A program made the position numbers and the translations under genes. Below, piece by piece: positions 61,106 through 64,000 of a stretch of 64,000 bases of DNA (position 1 is the first letter of the stretch; every line of letters starts with the position of its first letter). A model generated the notes under the pieces. That model had not been told where the DNA came from and made no database searches. It was given only the letters and a program-made list of their open reading frames with translations. Source of the stretch: Bacilli bacterium (GTDB taxonomy: Bacteria; Bacillota; Bacilli; RF39; UBA660); contig JAFXSE010000004.1 in NCBI GenBank assembly GCA_017525855.1, positions 1-64,000 on the forward strand. The letters are read 5' to 3'.

Positions 61106-61783
61106 ATGAAAAAGAAAATATCAATAATTATAATTTTAATAACACTAGTTACATTAGGAGGAGTTTTTTATATTGTAAGTCAGAAGCCAACCTCAGATGA
61201 AAAAAAATTTAAAGAAGAATATGAAAGCATAAATAATGAAAAGTCTTCCTCAGGAAAAGAATACAGAAAACTAAATATACCAAAAAAGAATTTAATTGAA
61301 TATAAAACAGCGGAAGAAATCGTTGAAAAGATAAAAAACAAAGACACATTTATTGTCTATTTTGGGTTTAATACATGTCCATGGTGTCGTAGTATAATTG
61401 AAACTCTAATAAATACTGCAAAGAGTCACAAAGTAAAAACAATATATTATGTAGATGTAAAAGAAATAAGAGATGCATATTCTTTAAACGGCGATAATAT
61501 ACCAGTAAAAGAAAAAGAAGGAAGTACAGGTTATAATGAATTACTGCCTTTATTAAAAAGTGTTTTATCAGATTATACTTTATCAACAACTTCTGGGGAT
61601 AAAACTTATACAGTTGGAAAAAGAATATATGCTCCAAATGTAGTTAGTATCAAAAAAGGTAAAGCAATAAAAATGGAAACAGGTATAAGCGATAAAGAAA
61701 ACGATCCATATATGAAATTAACTAAAGAAATGTTAGATGATACAAAATCTGCCTTCGAAAAAGTTATAAATAGCATTAAATAG
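61106..61783 (+). CDS. Membrane-anchored thioredoxin-fold protein (CPWC)
   Basis: 225 aa. N-terminal anchor (residues 5-25), charged linker, then a thioredoxin-like domain with active site FNTCPWCRSII at about residue 90 and a cis-Pro-like APNVVSIKKGK near 175. CPWC resembles bacteriocin-accessory/thiol-oxidoreductase proteins of Firmicutes. Likely extracytoplasmic disulfide chemistry. GGAGG start and strong terminator. Confidence 0.85.
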   Translation: MKKKISIIIILITLVTLGGVFYIVSQKPTSDEKKFKEEYESINNEKSSSGKEYRKLNIPKKNLIEYKTAEEIVEKIKNKDTFIVYFGFNTCPWCRSIIETLINTAKSHKVKTIYYVDVKEIRDAYSLNGDNIPVKEKEGSTGYNELLPLLKSVLSDYTLSTTSGDKTYTVGKRIYAPNVVSIKKGKAIKMETGISDKENDPYMKLTKEMLDDTKSAFEKVINSIK

Positions 61784-61806
61784 AAGCCTCGGCTTCTTTT
61801 TTTTGT
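61782..61806 (+). terminator. Terminator after the thioredoxin-like gene
   Basis: GAAGCC-TC-GGCTTC (61783-61796) with an eight-T run. Confidence 0.88.
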
Positions 61807-61949
61807 ATAAATATTTGTATTGTGGGAACTAATAATAAAAAGAATATAAACCAAAATTATTATAGTGGTAATAATAAACCAAACAACTATAATTATTGAC
61901 ATATCATAGAATTTATGTTATAATATCAACAATTTTAGGGGGTTATATG

Positions 61950-62444
61950 ATGAAAAAGACTAAATCTTTAATCATACTATTATTTGTCATAATGATGACA
62001 ACAACAACAGTTTATGCTTATACAAATAAAATCAAAGAAGGAGATAGACTATTACAAATAGAATATACAAACATAAAATCAAATTCTAATAAAGGAACTG
62101 TTACCTATGATAGTGAAACAGGATTAAATTTTAATGCTAAATTAGAAATACCTGGGGACTATTATGAATTTACTGTAGATCTTGTAAATACAGGAAGTAA
62201 AGATGCACAAATAGAAAAAGTTGAAATAACACAATTGACAGATGAACAAAAAAGATATTTGTCATACACAGTAACATATGAGGATAATAGTCAAATAAAT
62301 GTTGGCGATATTATTAAATCAAAAGATAAAAAAACAATAAAAGTAAGACTTGAATATAAATATGACATTACTATTGAAGATTTACCAACAAAAGACGAAA
62401 AATTTAATCCATCATTTAATATAATTATGACAGAAAATAAATAA
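61950..62444 (+). CDS. Secreted TasA/camelysin-like (SipW-type signal) protein
   Basis: About 164 aa. Signal peptide SLIILLFVIMMTTTTVYAYTN, then a beta domain with FNAKLEIPGDYYEFTVDLVNTGSKDAQI, the pattern of TasA/CalY-type proteins (acidic PGD turn followed by V-N-x-G-x-x-A). It ends FNIIMTENK without an anchor. Adjacent ATGATG at 61947 gives two possible starts; spacing from AGGGGG favours the second. Could form surface fibres, but no signal peptidase SipW is in the window. Confidence 0.65.
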   Translation: MKKTKSLIILLFVIMMTTTTVYAYTNKIKEGDRLLQIEYTNIKSNSNKGTVTYDSETGLNFNAKLEIPGDYYEFTVDLVNTGSKDAQIEKVEITQLTDEQKRYLSYTVTYEDNSQINVGDIIKSKDKKTIKVRLEYKYDITIEDLPTKDEKFNPSFNIIMTENK

Positions 62445-62451
62445 AAAAAAA

Positions 62452-62482
62452 GAACTCAAATATTTTGAGTTCCTTTTTTTGA
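62452..62482 (+). terminator. Terminator before uvrB
   Basis: GAACTCAAA-TAT-TTTGAGTTC (62452-62472), then C and seven T. Confidence 0.9.
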
Positions 62483-62548
62483 CAAATAATAAGTTGTTTA
62501 TTTAAGTATTAAGTGATAAAATATACTAGAAATTAAGGAGGAGCCTTT

Positions 62549-64000
62549 ATGTTTAATTTAGTATCAAAGTATAAACCATCTGGAGATCAACCACAAGCAA
62601 TAGATAAACTTGTAGAAGGAATAGAACAAGGTAAGAAATGGCAAGTACTTCTAGGTGCAACAGGAACAGGTAAAACATTTACTATGGCAAACGTTATAGC
62701 TCGTGTTAATAAGCCAACACTAATTCTTGCTCACAATAAAACTCTAGCTGGACAACTTTATGCAGAAATGAAGGAGTTATTTCCGAATGATCATGTAGAA
62801 TACTTTGTATCATATTATGATTATTATCAACCAGAAGCATATGTTCCTTCTACCGATACTTATATTGAAAAAGACTCATCAATAAATGATGAAATAGATG
62901 AATTAAGACATTCAGCAACAGGTTCTCTTATTTCATATAAAAATACAATAGTAGTATCAAGTGTATCATGTATTTATGGTATTGGAGAAAAAGAAGAATA
63001 TGAAAGTAAAATGCTGAATCTACGAGTAGGAGAAGAAATATCAAGAGAAAAAGTAATGATGAGACTTGTAGATATGCTATATGAAAGAAATGAATTAGAT
63101 TTTAAAAGAGGGACATTTAGAGCAAAAGGGGATGTTTTAGAAATAATACCTGCATCCCAAGATAAAACTGGATATAGAATAGAGTTTTTTGGCGATGAAA
63201 TAGATAGAATATCTTCAATTGATGCTTTAACTGGAGTTGCAACAGAAAACAAAAAAAGTCTAACTTTATTTCCAGCAAGTCACTTTGTAGTCGGAGATGA
63301 AAAACTAAAAGCAGCCTTAAAAAGAATTAAAGAAGAAGAAATAGAAAGAATTGCCTATTTTAAAGAACATAATAAACCATTAGAAGCAGAGCGAATTGAA
63401 CAAAGAACAAACTATGACTTAGAAATGTTAGAAGAGACAGGATTTTGTTCAGGAATTGAAAACTATTCCAGACACATGGCTGGAAGAAAAGAGGGAGAAA
63501 CTCCAGAAACATTAATGGACTTCTTTGATAAAGACTACTTACTATTAATAGATGAATCACATGTAACATTACCACAAGTTAGAGGCATGTATAATGGTGA
63601 TAGAGCAAGAAAACAAAACTTAGTAGATTTTGGATTTAGATTACCAAGTGCTCTTGATAATAGACCATTAAAATATGACGAATTTGAATCAAAAATAAAT
63701 CAAGTAATATGTGTTTCTGCAACTCCTGGTGATTATGAATTGGAAAAAGCAGGAAATATATACGCTGAACAAATAATACGTCCTACAGGTCTATTAGATC
63801 CAACGATTGAAATTAGACCTACTATGGGTCAAATAGATGACTTAATAGGTGAAATTAAAACAAGAATTGAAAATAATGAAAGAACAATGATTACAACATT
63901 AACAATTAGAATGGCAGAAGAATTAACTAATTATTTAAAAGAATTAGATATAAAAGTAGCCTATCTTCATTCAGAAGTAAAAACTCTTGAAAGAATGCAG
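62549..64000 (+). CDS. uvrB: Excinuclease ABC subunit B (3' truncated by window end)
   Basis: The ATG at 62549 follows AAGGAGGAG; the frame stays open for 484 codons to the last base, about three quarters of UvrB (usually about 655). [17 protein letters not shown], Walker [16 protein letters not shown], the beta-hairpin [53 protein letters not shown] and the start of the second helicase domain. UvrB loads on damaged DNA for nucleotide-excision repair. All minus-strand frames here are shadows. Confidence 0.97.
   Translation, partial: MFNLVSKYKPSGDQPQAIDKLVEGIEQGKKWQVLLGATGTGKTFTMANVIARVNKPTLILAHNKTLAGQLYAEMKELFPNDHVEYFVSYYDYYQPEAYVPSTDTYIEKDSSINDEIDELRHSATGSLISYKNTIVVSSVSCIYGIGEKEEYESKMLNLRVGEEISREKVMMRLVDMLYERNELDFKRGTFRAKGDVLEIIPASQDKTGYRIEFFGDEIDRISSIDALTGVATENKKSLTLFPASHFVVGDEKLKAALKRIKEEEIERIAYFKEHNKPLEAERIEQRTNYDLEMLEETGFCSGIENYSRHMAGRKEGETPETLMDFFDKDYLLLIDESHVTLPQVRGMYNGDRARKQNLVDFGFRLPSALDNRPLKYDEFESKINQVICVSATPGDYELEKAGNIYAEQIIRPTGLLDPTIEIRPTMGQIDDLIGEIKTRIENNERTMITTLTIRMAEELTNYLKELDIKVAYLHSEVKTLERMQ

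Noticed and set aside
1..64000. TGA read as tryptophan (Mollicutes code)
   Set aside because: Decayed frames contain TGA, but prfB with its UGA-dependent frameshift and an SPF-type RF2 shows UGA is a stop, and housekeeping genes contain no internal TGA.
1..64000. CRISPR arrays, tRNA or rRNA genes, transposases or integrases
   Set aside because: No regularly spaced repeats, no tRNA-like cloverleaf with a CCA-side TpsiC arm, and no recombinase motifs were seen; repeats present are explained by cassettes and terminators.

Overview
The window is AT-rich, gene-dense DNA from a low-GC Bacillota (Firmicutes) chromosome. Gene order is Bacillus-like. The stretch noc-parA-parB-DUF951-ychF-rpsF-ssb-rpsR-rplI-dnaB-walJ-rlmH matches the neighbourhood of a Bacillus replication origin, so the origin probably lies just upstream of base 1. 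argS, rpoE, prfA-prmC, spoIIR, fba, murA, rpmE, rpiB, DUF1146, spoIIQ and mbl follow in an order recalling the Bacillus rpoE-to-mbl interval. spoIIR and spoIIQ point to an endospore former or a recent descendant. I infer a gut-type, RF39/Erysipelotrichia-like member of the Bacilli, but the sequence does not fix the taxon.

Layout. 1-13.3 kb: chromosome partition, translation and replication genes. 13.4-15.9 kb (minus strand): LemA-like protein and a class A PBP. 16-31 kb: argS, rpoE, release factor 1 and its methylase, sporulation and envelope genes, with an inserted segment at the rpmE 3' end (24.5-26.7 kb) that carries a polytopic membrane protein and is bounded by imperfect inverted repeats. 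31-33.9 kb: an agr-type quorum-sensing module, with response regulator and kinase on the plus strand and agrB plus a very short agrD on the minus strand. 34.1-37.6 kb: cold-shock protein, hpf, secA.

37.6-44.2 kb is the most unusual part. Downstream of secA lie four further copies of the secA 3' end (the SEC-C zinc motif, PCGSG(K/R)KYK(Q/V)C(H/C)GK-stop), separating four small cargo modules: GntR/ABC/permease; alpha/beta hydrolase plus XRE; a membrane protein; a Nudix hydrolase. Two modules share a 115-bp left end and a 185-bp right end. Paired TTTAGATAC repeats lie about 100-150 bases on either side of a common CCATGTGG core. Codons after the core differ between copies almost only synonymously. 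The simplest reading is a stacked array of small, integrase-less site-specific cassettes (0.9-2.5 kb), each of which re-supplied the secA terminus on insertion and displaced the previous one.

44.6-54.4 kb: accessory genes, including a possible acyl-transfer operon (Lnt-like acyltransferase, polytopic membrane protein, AMP-dependent acyl ligase, dedicated acyl carrier protein, phosphopantetheinyl transferase), a flavodoxin and a NatAB-like exporter. 54.6-64 kb: prfB with its programmed +1 frameshift, two YitT proteins, ftsE-ftsX with a coiled-coil M23 hydrolase, a thioredoxin-like anchored protein, a TasA/camelysin-like secreted protein, and uvrB running off the end. Four XRE-plus-membrane regulators of similar design are scattered from 41.5 to 61 kb. 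I saw no tRNA, rRNA, CRISPR array, recombinase or transposase.
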